A stretch of DNA of 64,000 nt, taken from assembly GCA_034440615.1 (NCBI GenBank), contig JAOTOM010005125.1:206001-270000 (forward strand), given 5' to 3'. The number at the start of each line of letters is the position of its first letter. The stretch's first letter is position 1. Below, one piece after another: positions 12,601 to 27,600 of this stretch. A program made the position numbers and the translations under genes. Under the pieces are notes generated by a model that worked only from the letters and a program-made list of their open reading frames with translations, made no database searches and had not been told where the DNA came from. Source of the DNA: Ashinkailepas kermadecensis. Its lineage: Eukaryota > Arthropoda > Thecostraca > Neolepadidae.

Positions 12601-15600
12601 GATACTTAGAGGAACCGCAAAAACTTGAGGACACTCGACTAAAATCCCAGCATCCTCCTTTGCATCGTCAGGTCCTGCAGCTTTATTAGGTTTATTTTCT
12701 GCAACTGATTTTCTACGGTTTCTGAAGTTATTGTCAGATCTAGCTTATCTCCCGCTATAGCATAATCTGCAGTGGTTTCACATGTACTTGAGTTTTATTT
12801 AGAAAAGACTGATGCGAAATGCTTGCTTAGGGATCCGACTGTATCATAATCATCAACCACTATGTCACCGTCTGCCTCAAGTGGCCCTACACTATATTAA
12901 ATGGAAATGTACAGGTCACTGACCTGTGATGTGAAAAGAAGGAAGATGCCATGTCATTTTTCGCCGAAATGGCGAATTAACCGCAATTAAGCTCACTCAA
13001 TGTTCTTAATGGCCAGTGTCAGGTGTCATAGAGTGATGGACAATTCAGCTAGCAAGTTTGACATTGACAGAGGACATTGATCTTTCCAAAGTCACAGGTT
13101 TATCCACCTAACCTGGCCGTAGTTGATCCTTTTGGCTTGCAAGTTACTTGGGTTTAATTTCGGCGGAACTGAAGTTAGCGTTCCTTTTAATCACGCGGTA
13201 CAAACAAATAATGTGTTCAGGAATTATTTCACATCAAGAAAAATAATGTGTTTCTAAAATGAAGTGAACAATTCGACCTCATCTGACCCTTGGCCTATGT
13301 TTGGAAATAAAATGCACATCACATCGTTAGATTCGTTATGGGCGCTCAATAACCAATGTAGTTGAAGGGCCCATAAACCCTAATGACTAACTAACACATG
13401 GTTAGTATCCAAATGTACCGTGTACTTTAATGCCGAGTATTCCATGTGCTTGTTTTCTATAGTTTTTGCACAGGTAGCGATTAAACATCAAAGTTATCGA
13501 TCTTTGCGAACAATTCGTCTTTAAACTGACATGGAATGTCAACCAGTGACCTAAAAGTATGAAAATGGGATGCTGATCGCGAAATTTCGTCGCATGCAAC
13601 AATCTGTGTTGGTCCATGTCACTGTCACTCCGTTTAGGAACGCTAGAGTCACAAGAACCCCTGCCCTGCACTGGGGAAGGTGGGAAAAGGCTGCGCATGG
13701 GTGGGGGTTGACTATCGAGATACTAGAGATACTAGAGGCTTGAGTAGACCCTTTCGATTTCGGTATCGAACAAGAGATCAAGCACAGAAGTTGCCCGCCG
13801 CTCCATTTCCCCTCCCACCCACCCCAGCTGTCTCGTAGGTGTCCTTATCAGGGTATCTACGGGAAGCTCCGCCCCCCCCCCCCCCCGGGTGACGTCAGCC
13901 ACTAGTCGGTTGTTAGCCGGACCAGCCGGCCGACGCCACTAGTCGGTTGCTCGTCGGATTAGCCGGCGCAGCCTCTGCTCGGCTACTCCCATCCCTCCAA
14001 AACTCTGCGTTTCTCTTCCCATTTTCACATCACTTCTTTTCACACCTCTCCGTGTAACACCCCTTCAGGGTGCCTTTCTTGACCGCACCCCTTCAGAGTG
14101 CCCTTCTCCACAAGCACTCTCCTCCCCACTCCCCCTGGGGTAAGCACCCCCACCCCCGCCCCGGTATGCCCGGGACCCCACCCCCCTCGGGGGGCGGAGG
14201 ACGCCGGCCCCGGCCTGGAGTCCGCCTGGTCCCCTCTCGGGACCCACCCGAAGGGGAGTCTTTCCTCCTTCTCAGCAAGAGGGAGGGAACATTTTCCAGG
14301 ACATCTCCCTTCGCCATAGCGAGGGAGATTGATCAGTGGACCGGTGAGGTGGCCTCAGCCAAAGTGCTGAGGTCCGGGACCCTGCTCGTGCGGGTCAAGG
14401 ATGCCTCCCAGGCCCGCAACCTGTTGAACCTGAACCGCTTCCTCGAGGCCGAGATCACGGTGGAGCTGGCCGACCGCCTTAACATGATGTGGGTGACCGC
14501 GTACGCCCCGGAGCTCGCGGAGCTCCCGGAGGAAGAGCTCCTCGCTGAGCTCCAATCCCAGAGGGTGTGCGAGGTCATCCGCCTCGGTCGCCGACCCCGC
14601 CCTGGTCCGGTGCTCAAGTTGGGGTTCAGAGTCCTGGCCCCACCGACCCACGTTATGGCTGGGTACCTGCGTATCGGCCTCCGCCCATGGACCCCGCCCC
14701 CGGCCCGCTGCGCATATTGTCAGCGCTACGGCCACCTCATCAAGGTGTGTCGCGCCAAGGACCCGACATGCGGGCGATGCGCTGGAGCTCACCTCACGGA
14801 CGCATGCGCGTCAGAGGAGGCTAGGTGCGCGGCGTGCCAAGGACCCCACCCCGCGTCGTCCCCGCGCTGCCCAACCTGGATGGACGCCAAAGAGAGACAA
14901 CAGCGTCGCTACGCGGCACGAGCAACCCCGACACCCGCATCACCGGGGGAGGGGGGTGGACTCGACCCCGATTGGCCCCCCTGTGGCCGACACCAGCCGA
15001 GGCGGCCGCCCGACCTCGCTCCCTCCTACCCGGACCCCCCGAGGCCTCCCATCCCCCTCCTTCCCTTCTCCCCCGCCGCCGGCCATGTGTCCCGCTCCCA
15101 CAGCGGGCTCTCTCGACCCCCCTCCCCCACTCCACCCCACCCCACCAACATCAGGCCGCCCCGTCGACGGTCACGCGCCCCGCTCCAGACGCGGCCCCCC
15201 CTGACGGTTGGCGACACCACAGGTACCAAGCCGCTCCGCTGCCGGCCACGCGCCCGGCACCCACCATCGGCTGCTCTGACGCCTCCCATTGGGCAGAAGT
15301 CAAGGAATATGTCATCAAAAATAAACCATTGATTGCCGCCGTTCAGGAGACCAGATGGCGCGACAATGATCCATTTAATTTTGATATTTTTGGCTATACC
15401 CTCTATACACACAGCAGAAATTTTACACCCCGCGGCGGCGGGGTTGCATTATTCGTCTCGAACACCCTTCTTCATCGTCCGATCACCATCCCCAATAACC
15501 AGTTTTTTTTTGTTTTTTGTTTTTTTAGAGGTCCGCCACCCAAGATCAGGTGACCGGGAGCGCCCCTCCTCTTACCCAATGACTGCACGCACCTTACGTT

Positions 15601-18600
15601 AACACCATAAAATAAGCAGTAAAGTCGCGGCACTCCAAGCTAAGAGATGGGAAACAAATAAATAAGCATACAAAGCACCCGGTATTAGAGCAATAAAACC
15701 AATAATAAAGAATGCTGTAAGTAGTCATACCCAAAGGTGGCATATGACTGGCCCTAGATCCATCGCAACAAGAAGTTAAGGTCTAAACTATATTGTTAGT
15801 AGCTGGTTAGTGGACAGATGATAGTGAGCACTCCTAATTTCAATTTTTTTTTTTTACTTTGGCTCCTCCCACAACTCCATCCAGCTAAGCTGAAGCTGAA
15901 GCTAAGCTGAATTTCGTTGCAGTATCTGTCCAAATTACACAACTAGAGCTCGCTGTACTCTCTCATTATCCCCCCCCGACGAGGCGCCACCTTCTTGTGG
16001 TGGGGATTGTGTGCCCCAAGGACCCAGCGGACCAGGCCACCGGTCCGTGGTGAGGGGCGAGACTAAGAGTGCCTCACTTGTCCTTCCATCCGTACGCCCC
16101 CATTCCAATGCCCATCTCATCTCGACGTCCATGTCCTTCACCTGACCCCGCAACATCAACTCTCCCTATCATGAGCAGGTAGGACAACTTCCCCGGTCCT
16201 GCCTTCCAGCTCAGTTTTGTCAGGGTAGTCGCGCCCCCTCGGCCCGCCCCCGGGCTTGACGAAGTCCTGGAGGCTGAGGTCCCCCGTCGCACGGTAATAG
16301 TTGTGACGGGGGACCAACACGCCTCTTTGGTCCCGATATCCCGGAGGGGCGGGCGGGCGGGCCCGTAGGGCCCCATACGGGTCAAGTGGCTGGTCGCCTC
16401 CAGCCGGGGACCTGGGATTCTTCCCAGTGTCTGCCGGCCCGGCCAGCTGGGGTCAAGGGGTGGGCGGTGCTGGATCCCGGTCGGGGTGGTGAGTCTCTCT
16501 CTCTCCTGGCCGGGCGAAGGCGCCGCCTGCCCCGTATAACTCCTCGGGCGCCTGGTATACTCCCGTCCGCGGGACCCAGGCGTCCCCAGTAGGGCCCCTA
16601 TGTGGTGGGGCGCCTGAGGAGTTGAAACCAATACACTTCCATGGATTCTCCTGACACAAATAAACCCTCGCCCTAGTCTTGACTCGGACGATTCGTCGTT
16701 CCAGTCTTCCACATCCCAGTCCCGCGCCTCCTCGGTGAGGCCCGATTTAGACACTGTCTTGGCTTGCCCTTCTCCTAGGGATTATCGTCCCGTCGGGGCG
16801 ACGCGAGCTGGCAAAACACCTGAGCGTGAAACCGAAGTAGAGCCCGAGTTCGTCGACCCAACTGTCCTGATCCTGTCGAGTTCAGAGCTCAGACTGTCTG
16901 CCCTCAGCCCTTTCCAACGGTGTGAGGGCACCGAATGATTCGGTACAGTGGTACGGTGCGACAAATTGGGTGATGGTGGCATCGAAGTTGAATTTTCGGA
17001 TCCGGAGGAAGCTAGGCGGGCGTTAAAAGCCACACTCTTTACGTTTACGTACACCATCGGTGGTAAACGCGTGCAAAGGACAGTGCCCCTAAATGTGAAA
17101 ACTCACCACTCTAAAAACTGATCCAGAGGTGTCATCACTTGTCATGACCTACAAGGTGTGCCTTGTGAAGAAATTGTGCGTGGTCTTGCGGGGTTCGGTG
17201 TCCTGGAAGCTAGAAGACTGAAAACGAAAAGGGATGGTGTTTCACACGACACAGACATTGTACTCACTTTTAACTCCCAAACACAGCCTACCCATGTGAG
17301 AATCGGGCATGTTAGGGTCAGGGTCCGCGTTTATCGACCAATCCCGATGAGATGCTTCGCCTGTCATAGGTACGGACACACCAGCCGACACTGTCGATCA
17401 AAGCCGAGATGTCTGCGATGTGCCTTCTCGGATCATTCTGAGGACGCTTGCACATCGGAAACATTATGCTGTCCAAACTGCAAGGGCGATCATTCTGCTC
17501 GTGACCGAGTATGCCCGGTTTTCAAACGAGAGCAGAGTATCATAAGATTGAAATGTGACAGGGGCGTGTCATTCCGAGAAGCTCGGGAAATGACCAGGAC
17601 GGCCACTACACCTCGCTCTTATGCGGCCGTGGTGGCCAGCTCCGCCCTTCACCTTCAACCCGAGTCATCCCAAGAGCGAACAGACATGCCACCTACTACA
17701 CCAGCACCACGAAGCCGTGATCCTCCTGGAAGCGATGCTCTGGACAAGATGACAGCCCGCCAATTGATTGGCCTGCTAAAGGAATGTGGTCTAGCTATAA
17801 TCCAGGTAAACTCAGAGGATGAAATTCCGGCGGCAGTAACTGGAGCCGACTACGTCTTACCCGCTCGCCCTGCTGTTGTGCAGACAGAAACTTCGTGCAG
17901 TTCCCCAAGACAGCGTCGTCCTGAGCAGCGCACGATCGCCTGCCAAGCTGACGGTCCCGCAACTCCGTGACTGAACCGATCATGGTGGCATCCACTCGAA
18001 CAACTCCCGCAGAATTCCCTAAGTTACCACCCCCATCGACTATTTTACCTCTCCGATCGACCAGCTCATTGCCGTCACTGAGAATTCCTGTGCGAAGTGG
18101 AGTTCCGGACCTGACCGCGCGAGGTCGAGCAGAGCGATCTACCAGTGTGGCACCAAACGTCGGTGGGAAAGGTGCAGTGGGAAAATGTTCCATGGCTGTG
18201 AGGCTCGGTATGCGAGAACGCTCACCGTCGGTACAGCGCGCACCACTTGGCCCCTCTGGAGAAATAATGGGTCCACCTGCACCTGTCCCATTCACAAGCC
18301 AGCCACTTACACCACCTACCAGCCGAAAGCGGATGCCTATTTCGCCACCGACCGAAGCGAGTCCCAGGTCCCGTCCCTTCGCTGACTCGCCCGTGATGAG
18401 GTGCATACCTGTAAGCCGAGACGTGTGGGATAGACGATCGTCCTGACCGTACTACTTGTGAACGCACCATACCATATCTCTAAACGGCTAACTGCGAAGA
18501 AATGTTTTAACTGAGACAGTATGCGGGGGACGAGTGGTCTAGGGGTAAGTTGCCCGTCTCACGATCGAAAGATTGTGGGTTCGAGTCTCACCTGTCGCTA

Positions 18601-21600
18601 CTCTTCGCCCGCGACCAATCGGCGTGAGAGATTGGCGACGCTACATGACTCGACGATCGACGTGTCGTAAAAACCAATAACCACCACCACAGTATGCGGG
18701 TAATTACACTTCAGCATGACACTGTTTTACCACGATTTTACTTCTGGTTTTTATGAATAAACTTGTTATGGGCGCTATATGACCATTGCAGTCGATGCGT
18801 CTTTAAACCCAAATAAATAAATAACTAACTAACTTTATCTTCCCCCCCTCTCCTACGCTATCCTTAGTTTCTGTAACCAATCTCTTCAGTCTCCTCCCAC
18901 ACCCCTGTCTGGTGCTGGGCGACCTCGACGCCCATCACTAGGCATGGGGTTGTCACAACACATCTCCACGTGGACATCACATTGAAACACTCCTCAACAC
19001 CCACAACATGGTCTTTCTAAATGACCAAACACCCACACACAACACAGACATCGCCCCGTTCCGTCCGTCTGCCATTGACCTCTCCCTAGCCTCAGCTTCT
19101 ATCTCACCTCTCTTCTCCTGGCACGTTCAACCCGATCCCCTTTTTAGCGATCACTTCCCCATCCACGTCACACTCGAACGCTCAGCCCAGTCTAGAGATC
19201 GTTTATTTATACCCAACTGGAACGTTCGCAAAGCGAAATGGCCGTCTTTTTCCCAGGAAATTGATAATCTCATCCCGCCCCAGTCTCACCCCCCAATTTC
19301 GGCATTGCTTGATACCATACTACTCGCGGCAGAAGAACACGTACCCAAAACTCGTCGCCCACCCGGCCGTACGCACGTGCCGTGGTGGAACGACGAGTGC
19401 CAACGAGCCGTCGCCTTGCGACGGCAGGCTGAGCGCAAATTTTGTAAAAACCTCACCGTACAAAACATGGTAGAAGCCCGCGAGGCAGAACTACGTTGTC
19501 AGCAAATTATCCTTTCGGCCAAAAAACGCAGCTGGCAACTCTACTCCGACACATTCAACCAATCTACCCCCATCTCCCAAATCTGGACTCAAATTCGCTC
19601 CTTCTCCAACGGCAGAGCCCCACACCGCGCATTCCCACAACTGACAATTAATCAACAGAAAATAACAGAACCTACAGCCGTCGCGGAACACTTTGCCACT
19701 TATTACTCTGACATCTCCTTCAACGCTCCATACTCACAGCACACCACCTCATTCCTCCGCGACACTCTTGCCGCTTGTCACTTTGGCTCCGACAACTCTG
19801 AGCCCTACAACGACCTCTTTACCCTTTATGAACTAAATTTATCCCTCTCCAAAGTAACCAATACAGCTGTTGGACCTGATCGATTGGCATACTCCTTCGT
19901 TCAAAACCTCTCTGACCCCGGCAAAGACAACCTCCTCTCGGCACTAAATCAACCATGGACCGACGGTACTTTCCCAGCCTCCTGGTCTACCAGCACTATC
20001 ATTCCTATCGCTAAACCTTTCAAACCTCAACACCTCCCATCCAGCTATCGCCCTATCTCTCTCACTAGTTGTGCTTGCAAAATATTTGAGTGCATGGTCA
20101 ATGGACGAATCAGAGTCTATCTTGAAAACGATAAAATTGTCTCCCCTTTTCAGAGCGGCTTCCGGCCAAGGCGAAGCACCGCTGACAACATGCTCGAAAT
20201 TGTAGATTCGATCCAGCGTGGTTTTGCGAGAAAACCCGAGTCTATCGCCCCCTTTTTTTAGATCTAAAATCCGCATTTAGTAAAGTACACAGCTCTGCCC
20301 TTTTAATTAAATTGCACCGAATTGGTATAAGGGGCAGAATGACCACCTTCATCGCCAACTTTCTCCAAAACCGTTCCTTTGTCGTCCGCTGCGGCAACAT
20401 CTATTCCCAGCCTCACACTTTTGAGCAAGGCGTGCCGCAAGGCAGCGTCCTGTTACCAACCCTATTTCTCATTATGATTAACGATGCTTTAGACCAACTT
20501 CCCCTTATTTCTCCCCTTCTAAAATATTATATATACGCCGTTGATTTAGCCATTTGGTGCACACATCCATTAGCAGACACAGCTAACCATTACATACAAC
20601 TCGCCATGAATCACATTGACTCATGGTTCTCCCTCTGGGGGCTACAGATCTCCCCCGCTAAATCGGTCACAATGTTTTTTTCCGGCTTCCCAGATATATC
20701 CCCCATGATAAACCGCTCCGCTATCGCGATGAAATTATCCCCCTCCAAACCTCCTTCAAATATCTCGGAATTACCCTCGACAAAGGACTCTATTTTGGCC
20801 CCCACATTGCCTATATTAAACAGCGCTGCGTTGTTCGTCTTAATATCCTGCGCTGCATCTTCGGTGGCGACTGGGGTGCAGACAGGTCTACTCTTTGCAA
20901 ACTATATACTGCCCTGATTCGTTCAATCCTGGAATACAATGCGTTTATCTTCGATCATGTATCTCCCACACTCGCCAAATCACTAGAATGCACACAAAAA
21001 CACGCACTCCGCCTCATCACCGGAGCACACCGCACCACACCTACCGCCAGTGTTCGGGGTGAGGTCAATCTCCCTAGCCTACAACACCGCAGAACACTAC
21101 AACTTGTTAGATGCCACTTCAGGACAACACAACTAAATCACCCCTCCAATGTCCCCGGTTCGGCGCTCCAAAAACAAAAATAAATACAGCATTGTTATTA
21201 ACTTGAAGCAGTTTTTCACATCTACACTAGAATTTCCTGATGTAACCCCTGACCGAATTCCCCATTCTCCCATTCTGGCACATGAAACACCCCGAACTTG
21301 AGTATCACTTTCGGCACAACAAAATCCTACTTAGCCCCATCGACTTTCAAGTCAATTTTTTTTTATATCAAGAGGCCCACCCACAACGAACATTCTTTTA
21401 CACTGACGGCTCACGTACCAACAATGGTACGGGCGCCGCCTGGTGCGGTGGGCCCGACACTGGCCAAACGAAATCAACACTACATCATTCGGTATACACA
21501 GCAGAATTAGTCGCCATACTCACTTGCCTCCACAACACATCACTACCCCTACCACAATCTGGACTGACTCACGTTCCTACGTTGACGCCCACGCGGCCAT

Positions 21601-24600
21601 ACACAACACCACATACCCCACACTCCACGCCATCCGACACCTCTATCAGGACAATCACGCACACCTTCAGCTCACCCTTCTCGGGATCCCCGGACATAGG
21701 GGTATCCCGGGCAACGAGTGCGCGGACGGCCATGCAAGGGCGGCAGTTGACCTCCCTCAGAATGATTGTGCCCCAGTATCTCCTTACTCTAGCCAATGTG
21801 TTATTCTACAAATATATCCAGGCCTGCTGGTCACACGACACCACACACATACACACTATCAAGCCCACACTCTCCAACTGGCCCTCTTCCCACCAGCACT
21901 CCCATTTGAATGAGGTGATACTCGTCAGACTTTGCCTCGGAAACACCAGCTTAACACATTTATATTTTTCATCTATCACGTCGGCCATCGATTTGCACCA
22001 CATGCCGAATTCCCATCACTGTCGCCCACGTTGTACTCACATGTCCAGCATATGCTCCTCATCGCCGCGCAATTCTTCACTATTTCAACCGCAACCATAC
22101 GCATATATCGCTCCGGGCACTCCTCGGGAATGACCACCCGGCACTCCTCGAGCTGCTCCTCCCCTTTTTACACGATATCAAGCTTTCCGAACTGATTTGA
22201 TTTCTCTGTCACACGTTACCTGGCTCAACCTGATTTGATGTGAAGTTGAAGGATACATGACACGCGTTGCACCCCATGTTAGCTGTATGACTGCGTTACA
22301 CACGTCTTCCTCTCCGTTGTCGAAAAACATATACATATAGGATATTTTACACTATATAGGAAGAGACCGATCCAATTTCGCAAAAACGGACGGTTCTCCT
22401 TATATATTGCGCTTGTTTTTTTACCTACGGGTTTTCCAAGCTGCTTGGTTTTCCCCCTTCTCAGGTTTTTCCAAGTTTTAACTCAAACATACACCTACAC
22501 ATACAAGGTCGGGCCCGACGCCTAGGACTCGCCCTGGGCGTCGGGCCTCCGCTTCGTTTCAGGTCGCGGGTGGGCAGTGGAGCCTCCGCAGGCGACGAAG
22601 CTGTCCACCCTCCAAATGCCCTTCTGATTGTCGTGTATGTATGTGTGTATGTCCGTGTATGAACATGTATGCTATGTATGTTTCGGCCCTTTACGCCACG
22701 TTCTTTGTTTGCCGGCGTCTCATCATTAAGTCATAAAGTCATAAAGTGTTAAGGCTTAATAAGAGTCACAGGGACCCATCTGGGTTCAGCCTATCTGGAA
22801 AAGGTACTAGAAATGTACATACTCTCACCCCAATCAATCTCTTACCTCAAGTTCCTAGGAAGCTGTATATCGCAGCCTATCTAGCACCAATTCACTTGCT
22901 ATTGCATAACACACTCCCATTGTGCTACCATAGACAATCTGATCAGTATCACATCCAGAAGGAAGGTGCTGAATCCACTGCTAGGTACACCCTATATAAA
23001 GTTATAAAGCGTTTAGACTTAATAAGAGACTCACTTCCTGTTGCATAACACACTCAACAATTACAAACTCCTTCCATCATACCCATTGTGCTACCATAGA
23101 CAATCTCATCAGTATCACATCCCGAAGGAAGGTGCTGAATCCACTGCTAGGTACACCCTATATAAAGTTATAAAGCGTTTACACTTAATAAGAGACTCAC
23201 TTGCTATTGCATAACACACTCAACAATTACAAACTCCTCCCATCATACCCATTGTGCTACCATAGACAATCTCATCAGTATCACATCCCGAAGGAAGATG
23301 CTGAATCCACTGCTAGGTAAACCCTATATAAAGTTATAAAGCGTTTAGACTTAATAAGAGACCCAAGGGCCCATCCAGTTAATTCTGTAAATGGAAGATA
23401 ATATAAGCCTGGTAAAAAGACCCTCCACAACCATCCCACATTCCGAAGAACCAGTCCTCCAATATCCCACACACCTATCAATGCCTATCTACCCTAGCTT
23501 TCCAGCCCTATTCCCCTGATCTCTCTGAACACATGTGGATTGAATGCCTTATCAATAATTTTCCAGCTGCATCCATGCCTGCTTAAAGGGGTCTGTGCTG
23601 TGTACACTTACTTAACATACATCTCACCCCATCCATCACAAATTAGAACTTAAAAACAAGATTTTCCTGTCTAAAAAATGTATCCACCCTACTTTTAAAT
23701 ACATTCCATGAGGAACTCCCCACAACATCAGCAGGCAGCCCATTCCACTGATCAACAACCCTTTGACTGAAGACCTGTTGTCGCTTAACTGTCCTACACC
23801 TCAACTTGTCTAACCTGAATTGATGACCCCTATGTGATACTCTCAACTGAAGAGCGCCATTTAAATTGACCTGATCTAGTCCTTTAACAATTTTGTACAT
23901 TTCAATCATATCTCCCCTTAACCTCCTATACTTGAGTGAGTACATATCTAATGCCACAAGCCTTTCTCCATATTCTAGGTTACCTATTCCACTGATGAGT
24001 CTGGTTGCTTTGCGCTGCACTCTCTCTCTAACTTGTTTATATCTTTTTCTAGGTAGAGGCTCCAAGCTTGTACAGAATATTCCAAGTGGGGTCGCACGTA
24101 TGCTAAGTACAGTTTTGTTTTCATGACTTCCTTGCTCTTATACATCACACTTCTATTAATGAGTCCCAGCATTCTGAGTGCCCTGTTCCTAGCTGGGGTA
24201 CATTGCTTTTCTGCTTTAAGGTCTTTTGAAACCAACACACCTAAGTCCCTTTCCTCTTCAATAACATCCAGTTCCCTCCCTCCCATTGTATATCTCAAAG
24301 TCTCACCTCCATACCCCAGATGCATAACCTTACACTTGTCATAGTTGAAAGACATCTGCCATTGATCAGACCACTTTTTTAGGTCCTCCAAGTCTAGTTG
24401 AATGTTTCTAGATTGATCACAACTGTTTGCCACTCCTACCAGCTTGATGTCATCCGCAAATTTGAACACTCTATTCCTCAGCCCTACCTCAATGTTATTA
24501 ACAAAGATGATAAAGAGAAGTGGCCCTAGAACAGAGCCCTGTGGTACTCCACTCAGAACATCCTTCCAATCAGATTTACATCCATTTAACATTACCCTTT

Positions 24601-27600
24601 GTTTACTTCCCCTCAACCATGCTTCAATCCAACCTATAACTTTTCCAACAATCCCATGTTGCTGTAGTTGATGAATTAGCCTCCCATGTGGAACTTTTTC
24701 AAAAGCTTTGCTAAAGTCCAAGTACACAACATCTATCCTGCTTTGATTGTCTACTTCTTTAGTAACATACTCCATGAACTCCAAAAGGTTAGTTAAACAA
24801 GACCTTCGAGATCGAAATCCATGTTGAGTATACCTTAAAAGATTGTGCCTATCAAGATGAATCTGAACATTCTGTTTAACCAGATTTTCTAGTACCGTGC
24901 AAACTATTGAGGTCAAACTGACTGGCCTGTAGTTCCCTACACACTTCATACTTCCCTTTTTGAAAATTGGTACTACATTTGCATATCTCCAATCTTCAGG
25001 CACTTCAGAATATTCCATAGACCACCTGAAAATTATACCTACGGGAACTGCTAAAGCTTTAGCACACTCTACTAAAACCCTAGCATATATATCATCTGGT
25101 CCAGAAGCTTTATTAGGTTTTATATTCTGCAACAGCTTTTCTACAGCTTCTGTAGTTATTGTAAGATACTCCAACCTATCACCTGTCATGGCATACGATT
25201 CAGTTGTTTCTATTCTACCAGAATTCTCTTTAGTCAAGACTTATGAGAATTGCTTGCTTAGGGATTCCACAATATCACAATCTTCAACCACTAATTACCC
25301 ATCTACCTCCAGTGGTCCTACACTACACTTCTTAGCCTTAAATTTGTAGAAACTAAAGAATCTCTTAGCATTACCCGCTGAACATTCCCGAGCTAATTTG
25401 ATTTCAGCCAGTCTTTTAGATGCCCTAATACACCTAACTTTATTTCTAGCTATTTGATATGATTTGAGGTTTTCCTCAGAGTTAGCATATTTTAGTTTCT
25501 TGAATGCCTGTTTCTTTGACTCCAATAAATGCTTTACTTCCGCGGTCAGCCATGAAGGGTGCTTAACCCTGGTTAACCTCGCCCGCGACCAATCGGCGTG
25601 AGAGATTGGCGACGCTATATGACTCAACGGTCGACGTGTCGTAAAACGAATAGCCAACCAACCCTGGTTAATCTAATTCGCCTATTGGGAATGAACTTAT
25701 CCTGACCTTGAAATAGTTTATATTTTATCATTCTCCACATTTCATGAGCATCTAAGCCTTTCAATAAGTCCTCCCAATTAATTTCATTCAGGAAGATCCT
25801 GAACTCATTGTAATTCCCTTTAGCAAAATTTGGAATCAATGTCTTATTGGTTCCTACATTTCCAACATACAATGAGAAGCGTATAATGTTGTGATCACTA
25901 TTACCCACGGTCTCTCCTATGTTCACATTTTGTACAACATTTTCCTCATTAGTAAGCACAAGATCTAATATTTCATTGTCCCTTGTAGGTTCATGTATCA
26001 TTTGAAAGAATAAATTTTCCTCAAAACAATCCATGAAACTTCTTCCTGGTTTGTTTAGACCTATAGTTTTGCTTCCCAACCCGGTTATGTTGAAATCCCC
26101 CAACAAAACAGTTCTCTCATGCGCTCTCCTACTTATTTCTTCCTGCATCAACCTGTCCATGTTTTCATTCTGGTCTGGAGGTCTATAGAATGCCCCAATC
26201 CTAAATTTTGTTCCATTCTTCAGAATGATATCTAACCAGAAGGATTCTACTCCTTCATTATGTACACTATCATCTATGGAATGATATTTCATTACTTGTC
26301 TGACATACAAGAGTATACCTCCTCCTATCCTTGCCTTCCGTTGATAAGCATGCATGTTGTAGCCTGTGAATTCAAATTCTTGCAAGTTGGCTCCAAAAAT
26401 GCTTTCATTAACCCATGCTTCTGTTATGCACACCAAATCTAGCTTTTCGGACAACATATATGCATGTAGTTCCCCAATTTTATTCCTAACACTTCTGGCA
26501 TTGACATAAAAACATGATAAACTATTCCTTCCCTTGCTTGCAAGACTTCTCTCTTTATCAGCTACATCCCCCCCATGACCCGCCTAGTTTCCCTGTTTCC
26601 TATTGAGAGCCTCCTCATACCTATTGCTGAGCAATTCAACTCCTCTCTTGCTCAAATGTAACCCATCCAATGCAAACATTTCAGTCCTCCCCCAGAAATC
26701 CCCCCACAAATCCAAGAACCCCACCCCAAGTTCCTTGCAAATATTGGCCACCCTGGTATTCAGCCCAATGGCCCTCGAGTACCACTCTATGCTTGTGTTT
26801 ACCATAAGGAGGATGTATGTTACCATTCCTCGTTTCCTACTTCCTGCTATCCTACCTATCAAAGCCCTATACTCTCTTATTGTTTCCTCTGTTTTTGCTT
26901 TTCCTACATCATTTACACCAACCTGCACAATTACTATTGTGCTCTCTCCACTACCCTTCATTACTCCTATCCTATCACCAACATCCTTCACCTGGGCCCC
27001 TGGGAAGCAAACACGAGTCCGTTTGTTGGGGTTCCTACTACAAAAAGCAGGGGACGAGTGGTCTAGGGGTAAGATGCTCGTCTCACAATCGAAAGATTGT
27101 GGGTTCGAGTCTCACCTGTCACTGCTCTTCGCCCGCGACCAATCGGCGTGAGAGATTGGCGACGCTATATGACTCAACGGTCGACGTGTCGTAAAACCAA
27201 TAACCAACCTACTACAAAAAGCACGATCCATGTACTTCACTCTCGAGTCCCCTATAACTAAAACCTCCCCCTCTATCATCAACTACCTGGTCATTCCTAC
27301 CGTCCTCCCTAGCAGCATTACTATCTCTATCTTGCAATACCTCAAACTGATTATTAATTTAAATGCCTTTGTCAATTTTCCTTAAAGCTAGTCTTGTACT
27401 CTGGCGTCTAGCTACTTTCCACTCTACTATCATGGACCATACTATCTCCATCCCTATCACTCCTAGACTCCTAGACGCCGAGAATCACCTGGCTTGCCTG
27501 GCTGACATTTCCTATGATGGGCCCTGCCACCAAACACTTCAGGCGCTCCACCTCCCTTGCTAACATGTCTACTTTCTTACTCAAGTCCCCAATGACTACC

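Larger units (their letters stand above)
15966..18836 (+). mobile_element. LINE-B', ORF1-only derivative
   Basis: Carries the LINE-B 5' leader (15966-16650), a broken ORF1 (16654-18446) and, after a short spacer, the LINE-B 3' tail (18768-18836). ORF2 is missing entirely. It sits inside LINE-A; the flanks TTATCCCCCC and TTATCTTCCCCCC may be the target duplication. A SINE lies at 18538-18688. Confidence 0.7.
13870..22200 (+). mobile_element. LINE-A, I-clade non-LTR retrotransposon, interrupted
   Basis: A 5' GC-rich leader (13870-14069), ORF1 with three zinc knuckles, the endonuclease start at 15290-15502, then interruptions: an unknown 400-bp insert (15503-15904) and LINE-B' (about 15966-18836). 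The endonuclease resumes in short form at 15905-15966 and at 18837, followed by reverse transcriptase and RNase H. Joining the pieces gives a continuous endonuclease order. RNase H at the end indicates the I group. Several frameshifts and a changed catalytic motif show it is dead. Confidence 0.75.

Noticed and set aside
14821..15553. Several overlapping long ORFs on both strands
   Set aside because: High GC and proline codons keep shadow frames open; only the frame with zinc knuckles is supported.
27050..27130. Functional tRNA gene
   Set aside because: A- and B-boxes are present, but the cloverleaf is imperfect, the sequence continues into a SINE body, and there are several copies with target duplications.
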